64,000 nucleotides of DNA from an uncultured Tateyamaria sp. (lineage in GTDB: Bacteria > Pseudomonadota > Alphaproteobacteria > Rhodobacterales > Rhodobacteraceae), in the NCBI RefSeq assembly GCF_947487805.1, contig NZ_CANKXW010000006.1, forward strand, positions 1-64,000. The letters are read 5' to 3'. The first letter of the stretch is position 1. Every line of letters starts with the position of its first letter. The position numbers were made by a program, and so were the translations under genes. The notes below the pieces were generated by a model, which was given only the letters and a program-made list of their open reading frames with translations, ran no database searches and was not told the origin of the DNA. Shown here one piece after another: positions 1-8,407 of the stretch.

Positions 1-48
1 AAACGCGGCCTGAGCTCGACTACAGAAGCCCAATCCAGGCTTAACGCC

Positions 49-576
49 CTATTCTGCACTCAGCCGGACTCGACCCCGCTCTGGGCGCTTCAGGGCTTCG
101 GCGTATTTACGGGCATTGTCGTCAATCGTGCCGTGCCAAAGCTTCGAGACGAAGGCGCGGGCGTCTTGGACTGTCATGTCTTTCAGCGAAGAGGAGAGCG
201 CCATGAAAAGCTCATCCTCACTGATCGCGGCGGCATGGTGCATGGCATCCGCGTAAAATGACGGGTCGTTAAGGACCTGCTCGCGCAGTGGCATCCGCGC
301 AAGACTCTCTGCCGGGATCGCCATGAAGATCGTGTCCTGCAGGTCGGTCAGATACGCACGCCGCGAGGTGGACACCGGCTTTCCTGCTGCCTTGGCCTCC
401 AAATATCCCTGCCTGGTCTTGTCGAACTTCGACTTGGCAAATGACATGATGACATCGCGCTTTCGGGCGGGTAGCGCGAATCCGGTGCAGCGCTCGATAT
501 GAGTGAGGAGATCTTCAACCTCTACCTCAACATCAAAGCTCTCGAACCATGGAACCGTCCCTGATCTAGCCGCCAC
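49..576 (-). CDS. Hypothetical protein, 175 aa
   Basis: I do not recognise this protein. It is soluble, rich in charged residues, with no signal peptide or membrane segment. The start is a GTG preceded by a GAGGGCGGGC purine stretch; an ATG a few bases upstream is out of frame. An AT-rich stretch (about 597-625) upstream would suit a promoter. It points the same way as the plasmid-maintenance genes that follow, so a plasmid accessory role is likely, but nothing in the sequence names one. Confidence 0.6.
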   Translation of the reverse strand: MAARSGTVPWFESFDVEVEVEDLLTHIERCTGFALPARKRDVIMSFAKSKFDKTRQGYLEAKAAGKPVSTSRRAYLTDLQDTIFMAIPAESLARMPLREQVLNDPSFYADAMHHAAAISEDELFMALSSSLKDMTVQDARAFVSKLWHGTIDDNARKYAEALKRPERGRVRLSAE

Positions 577-665
577 GCGCCCGCCCTCGACATTACGTTA
601 ATATATTATCGTATCACATTTACACCTGATCGCAAGCGGGTGGCGTCCTTCGCGCCAACGGACAC

Positions 666-700
666 GGAAAAAGGGGAACCGTGATCCCACGGTTCCCCTT
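666..700 (-). terminator. Rho-independent terminator after the DUF736 gene
   Basis: A perfect 13-bp inverted repeat (AAGGGGAACCGTG at 671-683 and its complement at 688-700) has a 4-nt loop. Read on the minus strand it is followed by a run of T, so it fits termination of the gene that stops at 732. Confidence 0.85.
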
Positions 701-731
701 TGGATTCAGATCGTCTCACCTCGCGCGCTGA

Positions 732-1460
732 TCAGGCGACCAAGGAGAGCCCCGCGCCGACGTCCTGCGGCTGCTCACCGCTGTCGATGAACGGGATGAT
801 CGAGAAGGTCTGCCCGCCGCGCTGTTCTTCGTTCTGCACGGCGTTGACGCGCAGATCGCCATCGGGCGTGTTGATCAGCAGCGACAGGTAGTCATTGCCC
901 GTGCGGCTGCTTTTCGCCATCCACGCCGAGCCGACGCGGATCGGTGTGCCCCGGGGCGAGCTGACCTCGATCCGGTAATCGGGGTGGGTCTCCTCGGATT
1001 TATAGCTGTTCTCGATCAGCATGAACTCCAGATCGAACATCATGTTGGCGATGTAGCCCGTGAAGGCGTTGTCAGCGTCCATGGCGGTGAGCTCGCCCGA
1101 GATCGAGCCGGATTTCATCAGGCCGTTCGAGACCAGCGGGATGATCTCGAATTCGCCGCTCTGGGCCGCGCGCGCCTCTTTCGTCTGCACCGCGTTGACC
1201 CGGAACGGACCCAAGCCGACATCGATCTGCATCGAGATGTAGGGGTTGCCGCTGGTATTGCCGGTCTCGTTCCAGGCCGTGCCGATGCGCACCTTGCGGC
1301 CTGATTTGTTGACTGCCGTCACGTCAAAATCCGGGCTGCGTTCGGACATCTTTGCCCGCGCTTCCAACTGGATGGCGATGTCAAAACGCGTCGAGTGGAT
1401 CATGCCGGTGTACTGAGCGGCTGCGGTCTCGACATTGCGGGTGAGGGTTCCTGCGAACAT
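732..1460 (-). CDS. Tandem DUF736 protein
   Basis: DUF736 proteins are small (about 100 aa) and common on alphaproteobacterial plasmids and integrative elements; their function is unknown. This 242-aa protein holds two DUF736-like copies. Each carries a bulky 'D/E-x-V' strand, a 'R-IG-AW' strand (IGTAW, VGSAW), a 'G-NPYIS / GNDYLS' strand and an 'RVNAVQ' strand followed by 'EIIPL' or 'SIIPF'. I chose the ATG at 1460 (MFAGTLTRNV) because AAGGAACC stands in front of it; an upstream in-frame start at 1505 has no such site. It is preceded by a leader motif shared with three neighbouring genes. Confidence 0.85.
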   Translation of the reverse strand: MFAGTLTRNVETAAAQYTGMIHSTRFDIAIQLEARAKMSERSPDFDVTAVNKSGRKVRIGTAWNETGNTSGNPYISMQIDVGLGPFRVNAVQTKEARAAQSGEFEIIPLVSNGLMKSGSISGELTAMDADNAFTGYIANMMFDLEFMLIENSYKSEETHPDYRIEVSSPRGTPIRVGSAWMAKSSRTGNDYLSLLINTPDGDLRVNAVQNEEQRGGQTFSIIPFIDSGEQPQDVGAGLSLVA

Positions 1461-1550
1461 GGGAAGGTTCCTTTTGGATTGGCCGGTGCCTGACGTTCTT
1501 GCCAACGCATCCGGGATTGCTTTCTCGACCCCTCAGGGAGTCACAAATCA

Positions 1551-1571
1551 GAAAGCCTGCTTTCCTTTCAG
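1551..1571 (-). promoter_or_regulatory. Shared leader motif, copy A
   Basis: On the minus strand this reads CTGAAAGGAAAGCAGGCTTT. The core is an A-rich run, then AAAGC-RG-GCYTT. The same arrangement precedes the genes starting at 6168, 10390 and 10938. The core is self-complementary and could form a short hairpin in the 5' leader. Function is not known to me. Confidence 0.5.
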
Positions 1572-1596
1572 CCCCGCCCACGGGTCAGAGTTGCCG

Positions 1597-1887
1597 TCAG
1601 AGTGGGTGCGCAACCGCACCTCCGGGTGCAGTGCTCCTTCCGTGCCCGTCTGGTCTTGATTGGCTGCCCGGATTTTCAACGCTGTCCTCCGACCGCGCGA
1701 TGAAGAACTCCGCCTCTTTTCCGTTCAACCCGTGCCCGCCCCGGTCGGTCAGACCGATGCAGCTACTGTTCGGCTGATAGGTGATGAGGTACTGACCGAG
1801 CCGGTCCTTGTGGACAACGTAGCCGGTATTAGCCCAATGCACGGTATGGCCGGCATCGACGGCGGCCTTGATTTCATCAAGTGTCAT
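1597..1887 (-). CDS. Small hypothetical protein, 96 aa
   Basis: Not assigned to a family. The N-terminal part (TLDEIKAAVDAGHTVHW, then a 'GYVVHKDRLGQYLI' strand) looks like a compact folded domain, while the tail after about residue 65 is low in structure. A strong ribosome site (AGGGAGGGAAAGATC-ATG) supports the start at 1887. It lies 18 bp downstream of the strawberry-notch gene on the same strand and is probably co-transcribed with it. Confidence 0.6.
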   Translation of the reverse strand: MTLDEIKAAVDAGHTVHWANTGYVVHKDRLGQYLITYQPNSSCIGLTDRGGHGLNGKEAEFFIARSEDSVENPGSQSRPDGHGRSTAPGGAVAHPL

Positions 1888-1905
1888 GATCTTTCCCTCC
1901 CTTGC

Positions 1906-4900
1906 CTATTCTGCTGCCACTGAGGGGGCATCTGGTGCCTGCCCCACGATCCGGGCCAGAATGCTTCCCGTGTCGATCCTGTCCCCATGCGGCAGGAACA
2001 CCCGTAGCTGGAAGGCGATGATCTCGGTGAAGCAGCCGAGCGCCTTGAGGCCGTCGATCATGCCCCGATCCGCACCGCCCAACTCGAGGCGCGTCTCGCC
2101 TGCGACGCGGCGGCGGGTCAGCGTCAGACCCCGGCCCAGATCGACAGGTGCGGTGGTGCCGATGGCGGCGGTCAACATCTCTTGCGGCGTTTGCGGATTG
2201 GAGACGAGGAAGCGGGCGCGCAGCGCGGCCGCCCCTTCCTCACTCAGCGTCCGCCCGATCATGGCTGTCGCCCCGTCTGGCGTGACACGGTAGATCCGCT
2301 CATTGGTGGTCGGAATGTCCTTCCAGATCGGCAGCAGCAGCCCGGTCAGCAGGTAGAGCTTGGTCGTGGTGGTTTTTGGCAGGGACGCAGCCTCGGCATC
2401 CCAAATCCGCGCAAACTCGGGCCTGTCGATCTCTTCCCAAGCCGAGGACTCAAACCGTACCTCTTCGAGATAGCTCGACCCGTTTGGCCGCACCGCCTTG
2501 CGCATCAGCGTGACGATGTCCTCGTCATACATCTGCATCGGCCGCGCCGAGATGAGCGCCGCGCGACCGGAGGCGCGATTCACCATTGGCAGCTTGTCCG
2601 GATTGCGCGATATGGCCTCTTCGGCGCCCAGGACATGGACCGGGTCCGTCACCTCAAGCCCGATGATCCGCGTCACGGCGCCGGATTTCGGGCAGGTCCA
2701 GAGATCCTCGGTGGAGACCTGCTCGATCTTTTCGCCACGCAGGGTTTCGACGCCGAGATCGAGGGTGCCTGCCGCGCGCGCTCGTTCGGTCTGATCAGCG
2801 ATCCGGCGCATGAACTCGGCAAAGAGCGCGTTCTGCATGTGGATGGGCAGGGCCAGCACCCGGTTCAGAAACCGCTGGATCGGCGGAAGCTCTTCGAGCA
2901 GTACCCCGTCCTTGTCGATCAGTCGCAGGGCTGTCCAGTCGGTCAAGCTCTCGTAGTTCATCGCCTCGGCGCGCCCGGCGGCAAGATCGGCATAGTAGCC
3001 ACGCAATGCCGCCCGCGCGATCGGGCTTTCAAGATTGTCCTCCTCGCGGAACATGCCTTGCGAGCCGGTCTCGCGCTGACCTTTGGTCAGGGCCCCCAGC
3101 TGGTCGAGGCGTTTGGCTATAGTCGAGGTGAAGCGCTTTTCGCCATGCACATCGGAGGTGCAGACCCGGAAGAAGGGCGCGCTGACCTGGGCCGAGCGAT
3201 GCGTGCGCCCGAGCCCCTGGATGGCCGCATCGGCGCGCCAGCCGGGCTCCAGAAGATAGTGCCGCCGCCGTTTCTGGTTCTTCGCCGTTTGGGCCGCGTG
3301 ATAGGACCGGCCCGTGCCGCCTGCATCGGAGAAGATCAGGATATCCTTTTCGCCGTCCATGAAGGCTTGGGTCTCGGAGGAATTGCTGCTGGCGGCGCGC
3401 TTCTCGATGAAGAGGTGGCCATCGTCCGCCTTCAGAGGTCGGATCGACCTTCCGGTCACTTCGGCCACGGCATCGTCGCCAAAGGCCCAGAGGATCTGAT
3501 CCAGCGCCGAGGGGATCGGGGCGAGCGTCATCAACTCCATCATGGCCGCATCGCGCAGGGCGAGCGCCTCGCGCGAGACAACGAGCGCCCCGGTCTCATC
3601 CCGCAAAGGTTCCGCGACCATGTTGCCGTCAATCTCCACGAGCTTTTGCGCGTGGATCGGGAAGGCCTGTTCGAGGTAGCCCAGTACGTAATCGCGCGGC
3701 GTTAGCGCGCCCTCGACGAGTTCATCCTCGGGGTCCATCGTCTCAAGCCGGCGTTTCAGCAGACTCTCGCCCGTCGAGACCACCTGGATGACGCAAGCCT
3801 TGCCCGCCGCCAGATCGTCCTCGATGGCGCGGATAATGCTTGGAGCCTTCATGCCCATCAGGAGATGGTTGAAGAAGCGCTGTTTCGTGCTTTCGAAGCG
3901 GGACTTGGCCGAGGCGCGTGCGGCCGACGCATTGGTCTCGCCCGAGGCGTCGTTGACGCCGGTCGCCGTCAGCGCGGCTTCGAGATTGTGGTGGATGGTG
4001 CGAAACGCTCCAGCGTAGGCGTCATAGACCTCGATCTGGGCCGGAGTGAGCGCGTGTTCGAGCACGTCATACTCCACCCCATCAAAACTGAGGGCACGCG
4101 CCGTGTAGAGCCCGAGCGTCTTGAGATCGCGCGCGACCACCTCCATGGCAGCGACACCGCCGGCTTCCATCGCAGAAACGAAGCTCTCGCGGCTTGGGAA
4201 GGGGTATTCGGGGCCCTGCCCCCAGAGCCCCAGCCGCGCGGCATAGGCCAGGTTGTGCACGCTCGTGGCACCCGTGGCCGAGATGTAGAAGACGCGAGCG
4301 CGGGGTGCTGCCAGTTGCAGCCGCAGGCCAGCAAGGCCCTGCTGGGAGGGCTTGACCCCCCTGCCCTGCTCGGACCCTGCCGCGTTCTGCATGGCATGGG
4401 CCTCATCAAAAGCGAGGACGCCGTCAAAGTCTTCGCCCATCCAGTCGAGGATCTGGCTCAGTCGCGTGGTGCCGCATTTACCCGCGGACCGCAGCGTGGC
4501 GTAGGTGACGAAGAGGATCCCGTCGCCCATCGGGACGGGCTGGTCCGGTTTCCATTTGGAAAGCGGCTGAATGTCGGCAGGCGAGCCGCCGAGATCGGTC
4601 CAGTCGCGGATCGCGTCCTCGATAAGCGTGGCGGATTTGGAGACCCAGATCGCCTTTCTGCGCCCGGCCAGCCAGTTCACGAGAAAGAGCCCCGCGCATT
4701 CGCGGCCTTTGCCGCAACCGGTGCCGTCGCCGAGGAAATACCCGAGGCGATAGGCCCGTGCGTCCGGGTCATCATCGGCGCGCGTCAGCTTGGTCTGGTC
4801 GTCATCGATCGCGAACCGACCGGGCAGATCGCGCCCATGGGCATCATGCGCCATGATGATGGTCTCGAGCTGCGCCTCGGAGAGATCTCCCTCCTCGATC

Positions 4901-6168
4901 AACCGTGCGGGCAGGCGCAATTCCGCACTGGCCGCGCCTGAGGGCACCGGCGGGGCCACAGAGGCCATGGCGATACTTTCGACAAGCGGCGTGGGATGTT
5001 CCTGCGCGTCTGCGATGTCGATCCGCTGCGGGCGGTAGCGCGCATAGATGTCCGAGATGGGCATGTTGTTGCGCGGGGTCTGAAGGCTCGTGAAGCTGAG
5101 CGGACGGACGGCATTGGCCCTGGCTGTGGGGGCGGTGATAACACCGGCAGCGGTCTTGCGCGGGACAGATGATCGAACGGTCGGCCGAGCATGAGGGATC
5201 GCTTCAACCCGTTGGGCCGGGCTCATCTCGGTCCGTGTTGCGGCCACGGCATCGACAAATGGAAGGGCTTCATCCAGATCCCGCACAGGGACGCGGATCA
5301 TCTCGCCGCCCTCCTGCACCTTGTCGAAGACCATGAGCTGGGTTTCGACAGAGGTGCCGAGCTTGCGGTAGACCTGCCCCGGCATCGTCAGCGCCAATCG
5401 TGGCGTCAGGAGACCGCAGGCGCGGGACCAATGCGCGGCATCGCGTTCGGGCGTGAACCCCGGCGGCATGATCGCCACCAGGCGCCCACCTGGTGCCAGG
5501 CGCTTGGCAGCCGCAATGAGATGTTTGGCAGCGATGTGCTTGTCGCGGGATCGGTCGACCGAGGAGGCGAAGGGCGAATTCATCACCACGACGTCGGGTA
5601 GAACCGGCGTCTGAAGCAGATCGTCGATATGCTCGCCGTCATGGCCCGTCACATCGCCACCAAAGACCGCGCGCAAAAGGCTCTGGCGAAAGGGGTCGAT
5701 CTCGTTGAGCACAAGGGTGGCACCGGCCCGGGCGGCGAAAGCTGCCAGGGCACCGGTGCCAGCCGAGGGCTCCAGCACGGTCTCGCCCTTGCGAACGGCT
5801 GCCGCCCGCAAGGCCAGCGCCGCAAATGGCAGCGGCGTGGAAAACTGCTGCAGCCGGATCTGCTGCTCTGACCGGCGCGTTTCCGTGAGAAGCCGTGAGG
5901 CAAGGAGCTTTGCAGCGGCGATGTCACCTGCCGCGCCGTCCCCACCCAGCAGCACCTGGATGGCCGCAGCCTGCATCATGTCATAGGCTATGCGCCAGTC
6001 CCAGGCGCCCCCGGCATCACTGCCATGAAACGTCTCACGCATAATGCGCGCGAGCGCTGAACTGCGCAGGGGCTGGTTGTCGACCTCCGTGCCGATCTGA
6101 TCGAGGGCAGAGGCGAGGTTAGCGTCGAATTCAACAGGATTGGGGAGCGTTGAGCGGGGCTTGGACAT
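1906..6168 (-). CDS. Methyltransferase / strawberry-notch helicase-like protein
   Basis: A 1,420-aa protein joining two activities. The N-terminal third has a class I SAM methyltransferase with motif I (VLEPSAGTGALAAF, about residue 135) and an NPPF-like catalytic motif (MNSPF, about 195), as in N6-adenine DNA methyltransferases. The middle has a superfamily 2 helicase core of the strawberry-notch type, with Walker A GDGTGCGKGRE (about 480) and DEAH box (AFDEAHAMQN, about 575). A conserved C-terminal domain follows (GGTGRSYHAAQTAKN, then GLGRTHRSAQ, motif VI-like). Such proteins are common beside ParB, DUF736 and ArdC genes on alphaproteobacterial plasmids. Their role is not settled; DNA modification with anti-restriction or entry protection is an inference. 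The ATG at 6168 has AAAGGAAACCCCC upstream and lies behind the shared leader. Confidence 0.9.
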   Translation of the reverse strand: MSKPRSTLPNPVEFDANLASALDQIGTEVDNQPLRSSALARIMRETFHGSDAGGAWDWRIAYDMMQAAAIQVLLGGDGAAGDIAAAKLLASRLLTETRRSEQQIRLQQFSTPLPFAALALRAAAVRKGETVLEPSAGTGALAAFAARAGATLVLNEIDPFRQSLLRAVFGGDVTGHDGEHIDDLLQTPVLPDVVVMNSPFASSVDRSRDKHIAAKHLIAAAKRLAPGGRLVAIMPPGFTPERDAAHWSRACGLLTPRLALTMPGQVYRKLGTSVETQLMVFDKVQEGGEMIRVPVRDLDEALPFVDAVAATRTEMSPAQRVEAIPHARPTVRSSVPRKTAAGVITAPTARANAVRPLSFTSLQTPRNNMPISDIYARYRPQRIDIADAQEHPTPLVESIAMASVAPPVPSGAASAELRLPARLIEEGDLSEAQLETIIMAHDAHGRDLPGRFAIDDDQTKLTRADDDPDARAYRLGYFLGDGTGCGKGRECAGLFLVNWLAGRRKAIWVSKSATLIEDAIRDWTDLGGSPADIQPLSKWKPDQPVPMGDGILFVTYATLRSAGKCGTTRLSQILDWMGEDFDGVLAFDEAHAMQNAAGSEQGRGVKPSQQGLAGLRLQLAAPRARVFYISATGATSVHNLAYAARLGLWGQGPEYPFPSRESFVSAMEAGGVAAMEVVARDLKTLGLYTARALSFDGVEYDVLEHALTPAQIEVYDAYAGAFRTIHHNLEAALTATGVNDASGETNASAARASAKSRFESTKQRFFNHLLMGMKAPSIIRAIEDDLAAGKACVIQVVSTGESLLKRRLETMDPEDELVEGALTPRDYVLGYLEQAFPIHAQKLVEIDGNMVAEPLRDETGALVVSREALALRDAAMMELMTLAPIPSALDQILWAFGDDAVAEVTGRSIRPLKADDGHLFIEKRAASSNSSETQAFMDGEKDILIFSDAGGTGRSYHAAQTAKNQKRRRHYLLEPGWRADAAIQGLGRTHRSAQVSAPFFRVCTSDVHGEKRFTSTIAKRLDQLGALTKGQRETGSQGMFREEDNLESPIARAALRGYYADLAAGRAEAMNYESLTDWTALRLIDKDGVLLEELPPIQRFLNRVLALPIHMQNALFAEFMRRIADQTERARAAGTLDLGVETLRGEKIEQVSTEDLWTCPKSGAVTRIIGLEVTDPVHVLGAEEAISRNPDKLPMVNRASGRAALISARPMQMYDEDIVTLMRKAVRPNGSSYLEEVRFESSAWEEIDRPEFARIWDAEAASLPKTTTTKLYLLTGLLLPIWKDIPTTNERIYRVTPDGATAMIGRTLSEEGAAALRARFLVSNPQTPQEMLTAAIGTTAPVDLGRGLTLTRRRVAGETRLELGGADRGMIDGLKALGCFTEIIAFQLRVFLPHGDRIDTGSILARIVGQAPDAPSVAAE

Positions 6169-6207
6169 GGGGGTTTCCTTTGGATCAGGGTCTGAGTTCC
6201 AAAGGAC

Positions 6208-6233
6208 AAAAAGCCCGCTTTCGCTTTTCGGGA
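6208..6233 (-). promoter_or_regulatory. Shared leader motif, copy B
   Basis: On the minus strand: CCCGAAAAGCGAAAGCGGGC followed by TTTTT. It is 40 bp upstream of the start at 6168. It has the same A-run plus AAAGC-GG-GCTTT core as copies A, C and D. Confidence 0.5.
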
Positions 6234-6313
6234 TGATGAGCTCAGACCAAGAGGCATCCAATCTACGGCCGGCCAATCAAACGGTTTTTCGGAGTTGGAT
6301 TAGAAAACTGAAA

Positions 6314-6345
6314 AACCCGCCGCAATGCGACGGGCTTTTGCTTTC
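6314..6345. terminator. Hairpin between divergent genes
   Basis: CCCGCCGC and GCGACGGG arms with an AAT loop (about 6316-6334), followed on the plus strand by CTTTTGCTTTCTTT. It looks like a rho-independent terminator, yet it lies between two divergent genes, so it may act on a short leader transcript. The flanking 'GGGCTTTTGCTTTC' also resembles the neighbouring leader motif. Confidence 0.5.
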
Positions 6346-6423
6346 TTTGTGCAATGAGGGGAGGCATAGTGCCCGCAATCTCAAAGCTCAAGCTCTATAT
6401 GGCACCGAAAGTCTTTACTGTCA

Positions 6424-7089
6424 ATGTATCCACCGTTCACGGCTGATGAAGAACACCACCTTCCGAACGTCCTATCCGCACCTAGGTTTGCGACCTATCT
6501 GCGCGAAACCGGCAATGATAGGACGCGAGCTCTCCACCTATACCACTGGAATCTTCAAGTATCAGCCGCGTTCATGGTTCCACTCCATGTTTTGGAAGTT
6601 GCGCTGCGAAACGCGATCGTGGAAGCAATCGAAGCTGTCCATGGAGGAACATGGCCTTGGACACAAGGCTTCATCCGTTCGTTACCGAACCCGCGCGGTC
6701 CGGCATACAGCCCCAAACGAGACCTCGAAGGTTGCGCAGCACAGCAACCCACTGCCGGAAAGGTCGTCGCCGAACTGAAGTTCGTGTTTTGGGAGAAGAT
6801 GCTGACAAACAGGCACCAAGGCAGACTGTGGGACGATCATTTCTACGCAGTGTTTCCGGACGCGCCTCGTGGTGTCGCTGCCAGCCAGCGCCGATCTGAA
6901 TTAAGGTCTGACATTGAAGCCGTGAGGAGGCTCCGCAACAGAATCGCACACCATGAGCCTGTTTTTCCGCGCGCCCTTCAGGATGATTTTGATCGGATCA
7001 TCCGCTGCATAAGATGGCGCAACGAAACGACCAGCAACTGGGTGCTGGAAATCGAGACGGTGCGCGCACTACTCGCAGTGCGCCCCTAA
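6424..7089 (+). CDS. Abi-like HEPN-family protein
   Basis: A 221-aa protein resembling the Abi-like family linked to abortive infection. The N-terminal helices (APRFATYLRET, then LHLYHWNLQVSAAF and LHVLEVALRNAI) match the family, and the C-terminal half holds R171-NRIA-H176, an R-x4-H motif typical of HEPN ribonucleases. Established knowledge: many HEPN proteins cut RNA as toxins or defence effectors. It is the only plus-strand gene in a 12-kb minus-strand array, which suggests separate acquisition. No cognate antitoxin is visible next to it. The ribosome site is weak. Family call is by motif recognition. Confidence 0.75.
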   Translation: MYPPFTADEEHHLPNVLSAPRFATYLRETGNDRTRALHLYHWNLQVSAAFMVPLHVLEVALRNAIVEAIEAVHGGTWPWTQGFIRSLPNPRGPAYSPKRDLEGCAAQQPTAGKVVAELKFVFWEKMLTNRHQGRLWDDHFYAVFPDAPRGVAASQRRSELRSDIEAVRRLRNRIAHHEPVFPRALQDDFDRIIRCIRWRNETTSNWVLEIETVRALLAVRP

Positions 7090-7745
7090 GCGTCCCGCCC
7101 CGCCAGGAACTCCGCCAGCACAGGACTGGCCTCGCCTTTTGCGGAGCTGAGCAGCTCCGAGCCCGCAAGCGAGGCCTTCGACAGGCGTACGAGCCCACCG
7201 GTTTCCTCGATGCGGTAGCAGCGGCGTTTTTGCCGCCCCCGCCTGTAGTGCGTCGCGGTGACGATCTGGCATGTACTGCCATCGGTGAGCGTCAGGGGCG
7301 CGGCGAGCCTAATCTTGTCACCTTCCTCGTAGTCCGGAATCGAAGCCCAGTCCCGGCAGCGCTGGCGCCAGGCATGGGCATAGCTCTCTGGGTCCTTCAA
7401 TTCCGAGAGCAGCGCCAGAAGGCTGAGCGGAGCGCGCGACTCGACGGGACCAGCGCTTTCCTCCATGTCCTTGTAGCCCCAGCAGCCTTCGTCGTATCGG
7501 GTGAGGAATACGGCACCGAAGGTGACGGCGCCGTCAGGGTCTGTGACATAGGTCGCATCTTCGACCGGAGATCCGTGGAGGTTTGTGACCCTTGCCGCCG
7601 CATACCAGGTCGAACCCACCTTGCAGGCCTTGACCAGTTCGGTTTTGCGCGTTTCGCCCTCGAAGGTGCACAGCCGAGCAATCTCCGCTTTCTCATCCGC
7701 GTAGGTCTGGACGCGGCCGTCGGTGTAGAAGAGCCAACCCATCAC
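7086..7745 (-). CDS. Hypothetical plasmid protein (DUF6927-like?)
   Basis: About 219 aa, starting with GTG at 7745 or ATG at 7742, overlapping the stop of the upstream gene, so the two are translationally coupled. The start 'GWLFYTDGRVQTYADEKAEI' and the middle 'WYAAARVT' and 'GAVFLTRYDEGCWGYKDMEE' are reminiscent of DUF6927-type plasmid proteins, but I am not sure of that assignment. No membrane segments. It ends convergently with the HEPN gene, overlapping it by 4 nt. Confidence 0.65.
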   Translation of the reverse strand: MMGWLFYTDGRVQTYADEKAEIARLCTFEGETRKTELVKACKVGSTWYAAARVTNLHGSPVEDATYVTDPDGAVTFGAVFLTRYDEGCWGYKDMEESAGPVESRAPLSLLALLSELKDPESYAHAWRQRCRDWASIPDYEEGDKIRLAAPLTLTDGSTCQIVTATHYRRGRQKRRCYRIEETGGLVRLSKASLAGSELLSSAKGEASPVLAEFLAGRDA

Positions 7746-8335
7746 GCCGCCCTCCGGTCATCGATTTCCATCAGCGCATCCAGCGGCACGCGGTAGGGCT
7801 GCATGGCGTCGAAATCCTCGCAATTGCCGCAGTTCTGCACAATCGCGAAGGTGTCGCAGGCATCCTTGAGGAGGACTCGGAAGGTGCCGCCGAGGCCCGA
7901 GGGCACCTCGTAGGTCCCGCCAATGAGATAATCCGAGGCCCGGCGCACGAAGACGCGGATGCTGTGGCCATCGGTGGCGAGCCGGATGGCACCCCGCCCC
8001 CGGTCGATGAGCACCTGCACGTCATCCAGGATGTCGGTGTAGAACTGGCCGGTCAGATCGCGAAACGCCATGCGGCGCTGCGCCATCCAGTCGGTGTCCC
8101 GAAACGGGTTCATGCCATCGGCGAAAGCAAAGGACGGATCGGCCTGCTCGGTGGTGACGATACGGGTGGTCGTGCCATCGATGCCGTTTGAGCGCAGATG
8201 CACGCCATTGCCGACGATGAGGATCAGGGCGGGCCTGTCCACGGGCCCGTTCCAGTTGGGCAGGAAGGTTTTGCAGGCGCGCGCATGGGCGATCTGTGCC
8301 GCAACAGCGGACGCAGAGAACTTGAGAATAGCCAT
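7742..8335 (-). CDS. Hypothetical protein, 197 aa
   Basis: Not recognised. A soluble protein with a repeated beta-strand pattern (LIGGTYEVPSGLGGTFRVLL; AIVQNCGNCEDF). The 'NCGNCEDF' pair of cysteines could bind a metal, but nothing confirms it. It follows the ParB-like gene after a strong hairpin and overlaps the next gene, forming a two-gene unit. Confidence 0.6.
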   Translation of the reverse strand: MAILKFSASAVAAQIAHARACKTFLPNWNGPVDRPALILIVGNGVHLRSNGIDGTTTRIVTTEQADPSFAFADGMNPFRDTDWMAQRRMAFRDLTGQFYTDILDDVQVLIDRGRGAIRLATDGHSIRVFVRRASDYLIGGTYEVPSGLGGTFRVLLKDACDTFAIVQNCGNCEDFDAMQPYRVPLDALMEIDDRRAA

Positions 8336-8366
8336 GAGGATGTCTTTCGGTTGGGTGTGGGAGGGT

Positions 8367-8398
8367 CGACCCGCGCGGGGAATGCCTCGCGCGGGTCG
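8367..8398 (-). terminator. Strong hairpin downstream of the ParB-like gene
   Basis: Perfect 11-bp arms CGACCCGCGCG (8367-8377) and CGCGCGGGTCG (8388-8398) with a 10-nt loop. No clear T-run follows on the minus strand, so it may attenuate or stabilise the transcript rather than end it fully. Confidence 0.6.
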
Positions 8399-8407
8399 CG
8401 TGATGGC

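Noticed and set aside
2182-4941. Long plus-strand reading frames opposite the strawberry-notch gene
   Set aside because: They are antisense to a gene with clear domains and ribosome site; their products show arginine- and glycine-rich low-complexity typical of shadow frames.
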